DNA from: Rhodobacterales bacterium
Lineage (GTDB): Bacteria; Pseudomonadota; Alphaproteobacteria; Rhodobacterales; Rhodobacteraceae
NCBI GenBank assembly: GCA_002748285.1
Contig: PDSA01000019.1
Span: 1-54,306, forward strand
DNA length: 54,306 nucleotides
Direction of reading: 5' to 3'
The position numbers and the translations under genes were made by a program. Numbering within the stretch: the stretch's first letter is position 1; each line of letters begins with the position of its first letter. Under the pieces are notes generated by a model, which was not told the DNA's origin, searched no databases, and was given only the letters and a program-made list of their open reading frames with translations. Positions 8,742-16,832 of this stretch are shown in pieces.

Positions 8742-9350
8742 ATGACGCTAGAATTTCTACTGACATCCCTCGTGGTGGTTCTGCTGCCCGGTACTGGCGT
8801 AATTTACACTTTAGCTATCGGTCTTGGGCGCGGCTTTAAGGCAAGCATTGCCGCAGTGTTCGGCTGTACGCTTGGAATTGTCCCGGCTGCGGTCGCCAGT
8901 ATCATTGGTCTGGCAGCTTTACTTCACACAAGCGCTTTGGCGTTTCAGGCAATCAAGTATTTAGGCGTCGCCTATTTATTCTATATGGCTTGGAAAATCC
9001 TGAAGGACGACGCTGCTATGGAAGTATCTGAAAACAATGATCGCATGGGCTACTTGCGTATAGCGACGAACGGAACGTTGTTGAATGTCTTGAACCCTAA
9101 GCTGTCGTTGTTCTTTCTTGCGTTTCTGCCTCAGTTTGTTTCGCCAGCTTCGACCAATGCCACAGCTTCGTTGGTTTTTTTGGCGGTGGTCTTCATGATT
9201 ATGACATTTGCGGTCTTTGTGCTTTACGGAGCCTTCGCTTCCTATGCCCGAGATTTTGTCATTCAGCGGCCTTCAGTGATGAAATGGATAAAACGCTGCT
9301 TTGCCGGAACCTTTGGGTTCCTGGGGGCAAAGCTCGCTTTCACAAATTGA
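8742..9350 (+). CDS. LysE family translocator
   Basis: A 202-residue inner-membrane protein with about six hydrophobic segments. The family start is MTLEFLLTSLVVVLLPGTGV, in which the PG(T/P)G motif after TM1 is typical of the LysE/RhtB superfamily. It has the conserved IKYLGVAYLFYMAWKILKD segment and LNVLNPKLSLFFLAFLPQF (family pattern 'NPK...FF.AFLPQF'). These proteins export amino acids or related metabolites. ATG 8742 is chosen because it gives the canonical N-terminus and has GGAG nine bases upstream; the in-frame start at 8607 would add an unrelated 45-residue extension. The substrate is unknown. It stands alone between a terminator and a recombinase remnant, so it is probably accessory. 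Confidence 0.85.
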   Translation: MTLEFLLTSLVVVLLPGTGVIYTLAIGLGRGFKASIAAVFGCTLGIVPAAVASIIGLAALLHTSALAFQAIKYLGVAYLFYMAWKILKDDAAMEVSENNDRMGYLRIATNGTLLNVLNPKLSLFFLAFLPQFVSPASTNATASLVFLAVVFMIMTFAVFVLYGAFASYARDFVIQRPSVMKWIKRCFAGTFGFLGAKLAFTN

Positions 9351-9418
9351 GGTTCAGGCCCAGAACGGTAGCTTTGTGCAATTTCGGTCCATTCGTTGAT
9401 TATGCGGAATGCCACAGT

Positions 9419-9985
9419 CTAGGCCCAAACCGGACTTTCGCGGCAGAACGTGCGCCCCACCTGCTCCTCCCCGGCCAGAAAGCACAGATCGTACAGGCTG
9501 ACCGCCGGCGCCTCTCGCCCGCAGGTCAGGCGTTTGAGCACCTCCGGTGCGAGATATGCCAGCCGCAACTGGCGGCTGACGTGCCGCTCGGCCAGCCCAA
9601 CGGATTCAGCCAGTTCCTGGATCGTGGCAAACTCGCCAACTCCACGAACGGCCGATGGCGCGCAGGATGTGGGGGGCCTGCTCGGCCGGAAAAAGCTGCG
9701 CCCAAAGCGCGTCGAACTCATGCAATGCCGCAATGGCGTCGGCTTCGTGAATGCCGGTCTGATCCTCTTTCAGCGCCGTCAAGGCTTGCGCCACCACCTC
9801 TGGCGTTTGCAGAATGCGGCGGACTTCGGTCACGACCGCGTCCTCGACCATCCCGGCCGCCAGCGGCATCGGGGTGGTCTCATGGCCGCGCCTGTATCGC
9901 TGAAGATCAGTCCCTTCAGGAGAGCGGAGGTCCGCGACCTGCTGTTGTTGGCGCGTTTGCCAGGGCTTTCCTTGTATGCTTGTCG
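9419..9985 (-). pseudogene. Second serine recombinase, C-terminal half remnant
   Basis: Reading down the minus strand there is SRTSALLKGLIFSDTGAAM, then a jump to AAGMVEDAVVTEVRRILQTP, EVVAQALTALKEDQTGI and HEFDALWAQLFPAEQA. After a frameshift it continues EFATIQELAESVGLAERHVS, RQLRLAYLAPEVLKRLTCGR and SLYDLCFLAGEEQ. This order is that of the C-terminal half of a large serine recombinase family common in Rhodobacterales, different from the remnant at 1.4-2.7 kb. The 'MTPTH...RLYRYY' zinc-region block is deleted, and at least one frameshift lies near 9670. The catalytic N-terminal domain is absent. It ends about 430 bp downstream of the 3' end of tRNA-Thr. Confidence 0.75.
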
Positions 9986-10101
9986 CCCGTGAAGCAAGAA
10001 GTTTTTGACTTCGTGGTTTTTTGATCGAGTGCGGTCTTCAGTACTTGGAAAACCACATAGCCGATCATACTGGTGCCAGCCGGTAGTCGTTCAGTTTTTC
10101 G

Positions 10102-10177
10102 TGGTGCCGCTGATAGGACTCGAACCTACGACCCCATCATTACGAATGACGTGCTCTACCAACTGAGCTACAGCGGC
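10102..10177 (-). tRNA. tRNA-Thr (CGT anticodon)
   Basis: The minus strand folds as a full cloverleaf. The acceptor stem GCCGCTG (10177-10171) pairs with CAGCGGC; the D arm is GCTC-AGTTGGTA-GAGC; the anticodon arm is CGTCA-TTCGTAA-TGATG with anticodon CGT; the T arm is GTAGG-TTCGAGT-CCTAT; discriminator A and an encoded CCA end at 10102. It reads ACG (Thr). It borders the recombinase-scarred region on its 3' side, the usual side for integrated elements. Confidence 0.95.
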
Positions 10178-10267
10178 CCTTTTAACCCGTGACCCAACGG
10201 ATCACTGAGCGCCCTCTTGAACCAAATGTCGGCAAACGTCAATCACCCACCGCGCCCTGGGCAGAAA

Positions 10268-10735
10268 TTATTGCGGCACAAAACCCGCCGATTTCTTGAT
10301 GCAACGCAGCGCAAAACGCGAGCGCAGATGCCTTATGCCTTTGATCTTGAAAATATGTTGGCGCAAAAAGGCCTCCATCCCTTTGGTGCCATTGGTGGCG
10401 ACCTTAATCAGATAATCGCAATCGCCGGCCATCAGATAAACCTCAAGCACCTCGGGGATGTTTGCCATCGCGTCCGAAAACGCATCCACTGTGCGGGCGT
10501 CATGTTGCTCTAACGAAACCTCGATCAGAACGATTTCCGCCACCCCCAGCGCATCATGGTTGATCGACGCGCTATAGCCGTTGATGATGCCCTCTTTTTC
10601 CAGCCGTCTTTGCCGCTGCCAGCACGGGCTGGGCGACAGGCCGACCTTTTTGGCCAGATCCTTGTTCGATAAACGCCCATCCTCGACCAGCGCCTTTAAG
10701 ATGCGCCGATCTACGGCGTCTGGTTGATATGTCAT
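10268..10735 (-). CDS. Lrp/AsnC family regulator, probable bkd regulator
   Basis: A 155-residue protein of standard Lrp length. The N-terminal HTH has DRRILKALVEDGRLSNKDLA then KKVGLSPSPCWQRQRRLEKE, and the C-terminal RAM ligand domain has VLEVYLMAGDCDYLIKVAT. It binds DNA as a dimer or octamer and senses amino acids. It is divergently transcribed from the branched-chain keto-acid dehydrogenase operon, 189 bp away. This is the arrangement of BkdR, which activates bkd in response to branched-chain amino acids in Pseudomonas. The regulatory target is therefore inferred from position. Confidence 0.85.
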   Translation of the reverse strand: MTYQPDAVDRRILKALVEDGRLSNKDLAKKVGLSPSPCWQRQRRLEKEGIINGYSASINHDALGVAEIVLIEVSLEQHDARTVDAFSDAMANIPEVLEVYLMAGDCDYLIKVATNGTKGMEAFLRQHIFKIKGIRHLRSRFALRCIKKSAGFVPQ

Positions 10736-10924
10736 GAATGATCCTTTGGTTGCAGCCCATTATTGCGGAAAATTATTTTGAATAAATGCCCGAAACAGGA
10801 ACAATAAGGAAGAAATTTTTTCAGCTGTAAAATAGGATGAACACAAAATCAGCGCCGGATTTTGGCCCATTCTTGCGGTTTTTGGCGCAAAATAACATGA
10901 TTGCAACAACGAAAGAGGAGCCCC
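10736..10924. promoter_or_regulatory. Divergent promoter region between lrp-type gene and bkd operon
   Basis: An AT-rich 189-bp spacer. It contains an inverted repeat TTGCG-N8-CGCAA at 10873-10890 and a second TTGCGG at 10763-10768 in a similar local context (CCCATTATTGCGG versus CCCATTCTTGCGG). Repeated, phased half-sites of this kind are typical targets for Lrp-type proteins. GAAAGAGGAG at 10911-10920 is the strong ribosome binding site of bkdA1. Confidence 0.5.
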
Positions 10925-12157
10925 ATGGCCAAGCCCAAACCCTTGTCTTTGCATGTGCCCGAACCCGCTTGTCGCCCCGGTGACAGCCCGGATTTTTCGG
11001 ATTTCGACATCCCCAAAGCCGGAGAAGTGCGCCGCCCCGATATTGACGAAAAACCGGAAAACATGCGCGATCTGGCGTATTCGATCATCCGGGTTCTGAA
11101 CAAGGATGGTCAGGCTGTGGGCCCCTGGACCCCCGATCTGACGGCAGATCAACTGCGCGAGGGGCTGCGCCACATGCTGACCCTGCGCCAGTTGGATGAG
11201 CGCATGATCAAAGCCCACCGGCAGGGCAAGACCAGCTTTTATTCGCCGCATCTGGGCGAAGAGGCGATCTCTTGCGCGTTTCGCAAGACCATAGATCAGG
11301 GCGATATGTGTTTTCCCACCTACCGACAGGCGGGGCTGCTGATTGCCGATGGCTACCCCATCACCGATATGATGAATCAGGTCTATTCCAACACTGCCGA
11401 CCCGATGAAAGGGCGGCAATTGCCGATCCTGTATTCCTCCAAAAAGCACGGCTTTTTCACCCTGTCGGGCAATGTCGCCACCCAGTATATTCAGGCGGTC
11501 GGCTGGGCGATGGCGTCAGCGATCAGCCATGATACCAAAATTGCCGCCACCTGGATTGGCGATGGTTCGACTTCCGAGGGCGAATTTCACGCCGCTTTGG
11601 TGTTTGCCTCGACCTACAAAGCGCCGGTGGTGCTGAATATCGTCAACAATCAATGGGCGATTTCCACTTTTCAAGGCATCGCCAGCGGCAATGCCGAAAC
11701 GCTGGCCACCCGCGGCCATGGCTTTGGTATTCCGGCCCTACGGGTGGATGGCAATGACTATCTGGCGGTTTACGCGGTGGGCCGCTGGGCGGTTGAGCGG
11801 GCGCGCGCCGGTCTGGGGCCGAGCATCATCGAATATGTCACCTACCGGGCCGGGCCGCATTCCACATCCGATGATCCTTCGGTTTACCGCCCCCAGGGCG
11901 AAGCCGCCGCCTGGCCGCTGGGTGATCCGGTTGAGCGATTGAAACAGCATCTGATAGCGCTTGGCGAATGGTCGCAGGAACGCCATGATCAAATGCAGGC
12001 TGAATGCGCCGATCATGTGCGCCAGTGCCAGAAACAGGCCGAGCAATACGGCACACTCAATTCCGGCCCCAAACCGGACCCCAGCGATATGTTTGATGAT
12101 GTATTCGAACAAATGCCGGATCATCTGAAACAGCAACGCCGGGAATCGGGGGTGTAA
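10925..12157 (+). CDS. bkdA1: Branched-chain 2-oxo acid dehydrogenase E1 subunit alpha
   Basis: A 410-residue E1 alpha subunit. With E1 beta it decarboxylates the 2-oxo acids of Val, Leu and Ile using thiamine diphosphate and passes the acyl group to lipoyl-E2. The TPP-binding fold is visible as GDGSTSEGEFHAALVFASTY followed by NIVNNQWAIS (GDG...NN motif). The long N-terminal extension with FDIPKAGEVRRPDID and LRDLAYS-type sequence is typical of the bacterial Bkd type rather than pyruvate dehydrogenase, as is HSTSDDPSVYRP near residue 320. ATG 10925 is preferred over a TTG at 10901 because it follows a strong GAGGAG. It is first in the operon; bkdA2 starts one base after its stop. Confidence 0.92.
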   Translation: MAKPKPLSLHVPEPACRPGDSPDFSDFDIPKAGEVRRPDIDEKPENMRDLAYSIIRVLNKDGQAVGPWTPDLTADQLREGLRHMLTLRQLDERMIKAHRQGKTSFYSPHLGEEAISCAFRKTIDQGDMCFPTYRQAGLLIADGYPITDMMNQVYSNTADPMKGRQLPILYSSKKHGFFTLSGNVATQYIQAVGWAMASAISHDTKIAATWIGDGSTSEGEFHAALVFASTYKAPVVLNIVNNQWAISTFQGIASGNAETLATRGHGFGIPALRVDGNDYLAVYAVGRWAVERARAGLGPSIIEYVTYRAGPHSTSDDPSVYRPQGEAAAWPLGDPVERLKQHLIALGEWSQERHDQMQAECADHVRQCQKQAEQYGTLNSGPKPDPSDMFDDVFEQMPDHLKQQRRESGV

Positions 12158-12158
12158 C

Positions 12159-13172
12159 ATGGCACGCATGACAATGATTCAGGCCATCCAGAACGCGCAT
12201 GATCTGGCGATGGAACGCGATGACAGCGTGGTGGTGTTTGGCGAAGATGTCGGCTATTTCGGTGGGGTATTCCGCTGCACCTCGGGCCTTCAGGAAAAAT
12301 ACGGCACCAGCCGTTGTTTCGATGCGCCGATCAATGAATGCGGCATCATCGGCATCGGCGTGGGCATGGCGGCCTATGGGCTGAAACCGGTGGCGGAAAT
12401 CCAGTTCGCCGATTACGTTTACCCGGGCTATGACCAGATCGTCAGCGAGGCGGCGCGCATCCGTTACCGCTCGGCCGGGGATTTTACTTGCCCGATGGTG
12501 ATCCGTATGCCCACCGGCGGCGGCATCTTTGGCGGCCAGACCCACAGCCAGAGCCCCGAGGCGCTGTTCACCCATGTCTGCGGCATCAAGGTCGCGGTGC
12601 CCTCCAATCCGCAAGACGCCAAGGGGCTGTTGCTGGCCGCGATCGAAGACCCCGATCCGGTGATCCTGCTAGAGCCCAAGCGGCTCTATAACGGCCCGTT
12701 TGACGGCCATCATGACAAGCCGATCGTGCCGTGGAAGCGCCACGAACTGGGCGAGGTCGATCCCGGCTATTACACCACGCCGCTGGGTCAGGCTGCGATC
12801 CGCCGCGCCGGTTCGGCGGTGACGGTTCTGGCCTATGGCACCATGGTGCATGTCGCCGAGGCCGCCGCCGAGCAGGCCGGCATTGACGCCGAAATCATCG
12901 ACCTGCGCAGCCTGTTGCCGCTGGATGTGCCGACCATTCAGAAATCGGTTGAAAAGACTGGCCGCTGCGTGATCGTGCATGAGGCCACCAAGACTTCGGG
13001 CTTTGGCGCCGAGTTAAGCGCGGTGGTGCAAGAGGCGTGTTTTTACCATCTGGAATCGCCGATCAAACGCGTCACGGGCTGGGACACGCCCTATCCGCAC
13101 GCCCATGAATGGGCTTACTTCCCTGGCCCGGATCGGGTGGCGCGGGCGTTGGTTGCGGCGTTGGAGGATTAA
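12159..13172 (+). CDS. bkdA2: Branched-chain 2-oxo acid dehydrogenase E1 subunit beta
   Basis: A 337-residue transketolase-like beta subunit. It has VVVFGEDVGYFGGVFRCTSG, INECGIIGIGVGMAAYGLKP and EIQFADYVYPGYDQIVSEAA, all standard for E1 beta. The C-terminal transketolase domain has VIVHEATKTSGFGAELSAVV and ends near the 'GWDTPYPHAHEW.YFPG' segment. It completes the alpha2-beta2 E1 active site that binds thiamine diphosphate. The gene lies between E1 alpha and E2 with almost no spacing, indicating translational coupling. Intact and of normal length. Confidence 0.93.
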   Translation: MARMTMIQAIQNAHDLAMERDDSVVVFGEDVGYFGGVFRCTSGLQEKYGTSRCFDAPINECGIIGIGVGMAAYGLKPVAEIQFADYVYPGYDQIVSEAARIRYRSAGDFTCPMVIRMPTGGGIFGGQTHSQSPEALFTHVCGIKVAVPSNPQDAKGLLLAAIEDPDPVILLEPKRLYNGPFDGHHDKPIVPWKRHELGEVDPGYYTTPLGQAAIRRAGSAVTVLAYGTMVHVAEAAAEQAGIDAEIIDLRSLLPLDVPTIQKSVEKTGRCVIVHEATKTSGFGAELSAVVQEACFYHLESPIKRVTGWDTPYPHAHEWAYFPGPDRVARALVAALED

Positions 13173-13175
13173 CGA

Positions 13176-14390
13176 ATGGGCATTTACACAATCAACCTGC
13201 CCGATGTCGGCGAGGGCGTGGCCGAGGCCGAGTTGACCGAATGGGCCGTGGCCGTTGGCGATCAGGTGCAAGAGGATGACATTCTGGCGGTGGTGATGAC
13301 GGACAAGGTCTCGGTCGAGATCCCCACTCCGGTCAGTGGCCAAGTGGTCTGGCTGGGAGGCGCGCCGGGTGATGAGATCGCGATTGGCTCGAAATTTGCG
13401 CAGATCGAGGTCGAGGGCGAAGTGGACGAACCACAGCCGCTTCAGGACAGCCCCACGCCGGAAACCCAGCCCGCGCCCGAAACTCAACCTGCACCCGAAG
13501 CTCAACCCGCGACCCCCGCGCCGGATAGGCGTGGCAAAACCCTTGCTGCTCCGGCGGTGCGCAAACGGGCCAAAGACGCCGGAGTTGCGCTCGGTGATAT
13601 TACCGGGACCGGGCCGGATGGGCGTGTGACTCAAGCCGATCTGGCGGCTTATCTGCTGGATCAGGAAACCCTGACCAGCACCCCAGAGCCGGGCTCGACC
13701 GATGTTAAAATCATCGGGCTGCGCAAGAAAATCGCCGAGAAAATGGCGCTGTCAAAATCGCGCATCCCGCATATCACCATTGTCGAAGAAATCGACGTGA
13801 CCGATCTGCAAGAGCTGCGCAGCAAGCTCAACGACCTGCACGCCGAAAAACGCGGCAAGCTGACCATCCTGCCCTTCATCATGCGTGCCATTGTCAGCGC
13901 GGTGGCGGAGCAGCCGCAGATCAATGCACGCTTTGACGATCAGGCCAATGTGCTGCGCCAATATGAGGCGGTGCATGTCGGCATTGCCACCCAGACCGAA
14001 GCCGGGTTGACCGTTCCGGTGGTGAAAAATGCGCAGGCGTTGACGGTTTGGCAGGCCGCGGCCGAAATCTCGCGCCTTGCCGAAGCGGTGCGTTCGGGCA
14101 GTGCTGGGACAGATGATCTGAGCGGCTCGACTATCACCATCACCTCGCTGGGCCCAATGGGGGCGATTGCCACCACACCAATCATCAACCACCCCGAAGT
14201 GGCGATTGTCGGGGTCAACAAAATGATGATGCGCCCGGTCTGGGACGGCGAGGCGTTCCAGCCGCGCCTGATGATGAACCTGTCCTGCGCCTTTGACCAC
14301 CGGGTGGTTGACGGCTGGGATGCGGCGGTGTTCGTGCAACGGCTGAAAGCCTTGCTGGAAGACCCGGTGATGATGATAGTTGGGGCGTAG
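13176..14390 (+). CDS. bkdB: Branched-chain 2-oxo acid dehydrogenase E2 (dihydrolipoyl acyltransferase)
   Basis: A 404-residue E2. An N-terminal lipoyl domain (residues about 1-80) carries lipoylated Lys44 in VVMTDKVSVEIP. A Pro/Ala/Gln/Glu-rich linker (about 85-110, a near-repeat of ETQPAP) precedes a peripheral subunit-binding domain (about 118-158: LAAPAVRKRAKDAGVALGDI). The catalytic domain ends with CAFDHRVVDGWDAAVF, including the active-site His and Asp. It transfers the branched acyl group to CoA and forms the core of the complex. No E3 (lipoamide dehydrogenase) gene follows; the complex must use one encoded elsewhere. It ends in TAG at 14388. Confidence 0.93.
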   Translation: MGIYTINLPDVGEGVAEAELTEWAVAVGDQVQEDDILAVVMTDKVSVEIPTPVSGQVVWLGGAPGDEIAIGSKFAQIEVEGEVDEPQPLQDSPTPETQPAPETQPAPEAQPATPAPDRRGKTLAAPAVRKRAKDAGVALGDITGTGPDGRVTQADLAAYLLDQETLTSTPEPGSTDVKIIGLRKKIAEKMALSKSRIPHITIVEEIDVTDLQELRSKLNDLHAEKRGKLTILPFIMRAIVSAVAEQPQINARFDDQANVLRQYEAVHVGIATQTEAGLTVPVVKNAQALTVWQAAAEISRLAEAVRSGSAGTDDLSGSTITITSLGPMGAIATTPIINHPEVAIVGVNKMMMRPVWDGEAFQPRLMMNLSCAFDHRVVDGWDAAVFVQRLKALLEDPVMMIVGA

Positions 14391-14447
14391 GCGGCGCATA
14401 TTTTCCTCGTGACATCCCCCGCAAACTGTGGTTCAGTTCTGCAAACG

Positions 14448-14522
14448 ACAGGGGCGTTCGCCATCCGGCGGGCTGAGAAGCACCCTTATAACCTGATCCA
14501 GATCATGCTGGCGGAGGGAGTC
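14448..14522 (+). promoter_or_regulatory. TPP (THI-box) riboswitch
   Basis: The conserved THI-box core is present: ACAGGGGCG, then GGCGGGCTGAGA, ACCCTT, AACCTGATCCAGATCATGC and the closing GGCGGAGGGAGT. It lies between bkdB and thiM and is oriented toward the thiamine operon. Binding of thiamine diphosphate should lower expression of the downstream salvage and transport genes. Confidence 0.93.
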
Positions 14523-14554
14523 ACGATAAGAATCGCCGTGTGCCATTCCGGGCT

Positions 14555-14578
14555 CTTCCTTTGCTGCGAAAAAGGAGG
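14555..14578 (+). promoter_or_regulatory. Hairpin sequestering the thiM Shine-Dalgarno
   Basis: CTTCCTTT (14555-14562) pairs over all 8 bp (one T-G) with AAAGGAGG (14571-14578) around the loop GCTGCGAA. The 3' arm is the ribosome binding site of thiM (ATG 14584). It sits 32 nt after the TPP aptamer, so it is a likely expression platform acting on translation initiation. Confidence 0.6.
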
Positions 14579-14583
14579 CGATG

Positions 14584-15378
14584 ATGACCAATCAAAATCC
14601 GCAAGATGCTCTGCACGCCATGCGCATGGCCAATCCGTTGGTGCAATGCATTACCAATTTCGTCGCGATGAACATCTCGGCCAACACGCTGCTGGCCGCC
14701 GGGGCCTCTCCGGCCATGGTGCATACACAACAGGAATCCGGTGATTTCGCCGCCATTGCCGGGGCGCTGACCGTCAATATCGGCACCTTGTCCCCGGATT
14801 GGGTCGAAGGGATGAAAGCGGCGATTGTCGCGGCTAAACAGGCGGGCAAGCCGTGGGTGCTGGACCCGGTTGCCAACTTTGCCACCCCTTATCGCCAAGC
14901 CGTGGCGGGGGAACTGCTGGCGATGGGGCCAACCGTGCTGCGGGGCAATGCTTCGGAAATCATGGCGCTGGCCGGGCAGCAATCTGCGGGTCAGGGTGTG
15001 GATGCGGGCGACAGCGTGGCGGCGGCGGAACAGGCCGCCCGGGCGCTGGCCGGGAAATTCCAGACCGTGGTGGTGATCACCGGCGAGGTCGACTTTGTCA
15101 CCGATGGCACCCGCGCAGCACGGGTGTCCGGGGGCTCGGACATCATGCCGAAAATCACCGCGATGGGCTGTGCCCTGACCTGCCTGATCGGAGCCTTTCT
15201 GGCCGTTGAACCAGACGCGTTCGCCGCCAGCATCGCCGCTTTGACACTGTTTGCCGAAGCCGGAGCCAGAACCGGAGCCACCGCAACCGGCCCGGGTGCG
15301 TTCGCTTGGCAGTTTCTGGACCAGCTGGCGGGGCTTGAGCTGGCGGATATTGATCTCTCACGGGTGGTTGAACAATGA
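14584..15378 (+). CDS. thiM: Hydroxyethylthiazole kinase
   Basis: A 264-residue ThiM that phosphorylates 4-methyl-5-(2-hydroxyethyl)thiazole for thiamine salvage. It has NPLVQCITNFVAMNISANTL near the N-terminus, ASPAMVHTQQES, LDPVANFATPYR, LRGNASEIMALAG, and the catalytic loop KITAMGCALTCLIGAFLA. ATG 14584 lies 5 nt after AGGAGG; the ATG at 14581 is too close. First gene of a tightly packed operon; thiE starts 4 bp before its stop. Controlled by the TPP riboswitch upstream. Confidence 0.93.
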   Translation: MTNQNPQDALHAMRMANPLVQCITNFVAMNISANTLLAAGASPAMVHTQQESGDFAAIAGALTVNIGTLSPDWVEGMKAAIVAAKQAGKPWVLDPVANFATPYRQAVAGELLAMGPTVLRGNASEIMALAGQQSAGQGVDAGDSVAAAEQAARALAGKFQTVVVITGEVDFVTDGTRAARVSGGSDIMPKITAMGCALTCLIGAFLAVEPDAFAASIAALTLFAEAGARTGATATGPGAFAWQFLDQLAGLELADIDLSRVVEQ

Positions 15379-16013
15379 AACCGCAAGTTGACCTGTCATT
15401 CTATCTGGTGCTTGATCCGCAACTCTGCGAACCGTTGGGCATGATCGAAACCGCAAGAATGGCCGCCGCCGGAGGAGCCACCGCGGTGCAGCTGCGCCAC
15501 AAACAGGCCGATACCCGCCAGATGATAGAGCTTGGCCGGGCGTTGCAGCAGGCGCTGGCCGACAGCGCCGCGACCTTGGTGATCAATGACGATGTCGAAG
15601 CGGCCAAAGCGCTGAACGCCCCGGCCCTGCATATCGGTCAGGGGGATATGCCCGTGGCCCGCGCCCGGGCATTGATCGGGCCGGATATGCTGCTGGGGCT
15701 GTCGGTAGAAACGCCGGAACTGGCCCACGCGGTTGATCCCGATCTGGTGGATTATATCGGGGCCGGGCCGGTGTTTGCCACCGACACCAAACCGGATCAC
15801 AAAGCGGCCATCGGCTTTGACGGGCTGGCGCAGATCGTCGGGCAGTCTCCGGTGCCGGTGGTGGCGATTGGCGGGCTGAAACGCCAGCATATCGCACAGG
15901 TCTTTGCCAGCGGCGCCCAGGGGCTGGCCGTGGTGTCGGCGATTTGCGGACAGCCCGACCTTGAGCGCGCCATTGCCGATTTCAACGCAACAATCAACGA
16001 GGTGCGCCCATGA
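15375..16013 (+). CDS. thiE: Thiamine phosphate synthase
   Basis: A 212-residue TIM-barrel enzyme joining HMP-diphosphate and thiazole phosphate to thiamine phosphate. Family landmarks are GGATAVQLRHKQADTRQMI, LVINDDVEAAKALNAPALHI, GQGDMP, YIGAGPVFATDTKPDH and VPVVAIGGL. It overlaps thiM by 4 bp (ATGA) and thiD by 4 bp, consistent with translational coupling. Standard length, with no missing catalytic segment seen. Confidence 0.93.
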   Translation: MKPQVDLSFYLVLDPQLCEPLGMIETARMAAAGGATAVQLRHKQADTRQMIELGRALQQALADSAATLVINDDVEAAKALNAPALHIGQGDMPVARARALIGPDMLLGLSVETPELAHAVDPDLVDYIGAGPVFATDTKPDHKAAIGFDGLAQIVGQSPVPVVAIGGLKRQHIAQVFASGAQGLAVVSAICGQPDLERAIADFNATINEVRP

Positions 16014-16831
16014 TCCCCACTGCTCTGAGCATCGCAGGCTCTGACCCTTCCGGCGGGGCCGGTATTCAGGCCGATCTGAAAACCTTTTCCGCGCTTGGGG
16101 TTTACGGCATGTGCGCCCTCACCGCCCTGACCGCGCAAAACACCACCGGAGTCAGCGGTGTGCATCTGGTGCCGCCAGCCTTTGTGGCCGATCAGATCCG
16201 GGCGGTTTTTGCCGATATTCGGGTCGGAGCCATCAAGATCGGCATGATCGCCAATGCCGACATCGCCTCTGCCATTGCCGATGTCCTGCAAGATCACCGT
16301 GACGTGCCGATCGTGCTGGACCCGGTGATGATCGCCAAAGGCGGCCACGCACTGTTGCAGGAGGACGCGATTGAAACCCTGAAAACCCGGCTTCTGCCGC
16401 TGGCTGATATCCTCACCCCCAACCTGCCCGAAGCCGCCCGCCTGCTGGATCAGCCGGTGGCCCAGACCCGTCCGCAGATCGAAGCTCAGGGTCAAGCGCT
16501 GCTGGCGCGCGGCCCGCAAGCGGTGCTGATGAAAGGCGGGCATCTGGAGGGCGCGGACAGCCCGGATCTGCTGATCACCGCCACCGAAACAATTTGGCTC
16601 GAATCCCCCCGCATTCAGACCAAAAACACCCATGGCACCGGCTGCACCCTGTCGGCGGCTCTGGCGGCTGAGCTGGCCAAGGGCCACGCGCCGATCACCG
16701 CCACACGCCACGCCAAAGCCTATCTGTCTAGCGCGATTGCCGCTGCCGATAGCCTGAAAATCGGCCATGGCCACGGCCCCACCCATCACTTTCATCATCT
16801 GTGGAACAACACCCCATCAAAGGAAACATAA
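16010..16831 (+). CDS. thiD: Hydroxymethylpyrimidine / phosphomethylpyrimidine kinase
   Basis: A 273-residue ribokinase-fold kinase performing the two phosphorylations of HMP. Landmarks: TALSIAGSDPSGGAGIQADL at the N-terminus, ALTAQNTTGV, PIVLDPVMIAKGGHALL, LTPNLPEAARLL, VLMKGGHLEG and the anion-hole/catalytic KNTHGTGCTLSAALAAELA. It lies within the riboswitch-controlled operon between thiE and the substrate-binding protein gene. ThiD links the imported pyrimidine (via thiYZX) to ThiE. Confidence 0.94.
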   Translation: MIPTALSIAGSDPSGGAGIQADLKTFSALGVYGMCALTALTAQNTTGVSGVHLVPPAFVADQIRAVFADIRVGAIKIGMIANADIASAIADVLQDHRDVPIVLDPVMIAKGGHALLQEDAIETLKTRLLPLADILTPNLPEAARLLDQPVAQTRPQIEAQGQALLARGPQAVLMKGGHLEGADSPDLLITATETIWLESPRIQTKNTHGTGCTLSAALAAELAKGHAPITATRHAKAYLSSAIAAADSLKIGHGHGPTHHFHHLWNNTPSKET

Positions 16832-16832
16832 C

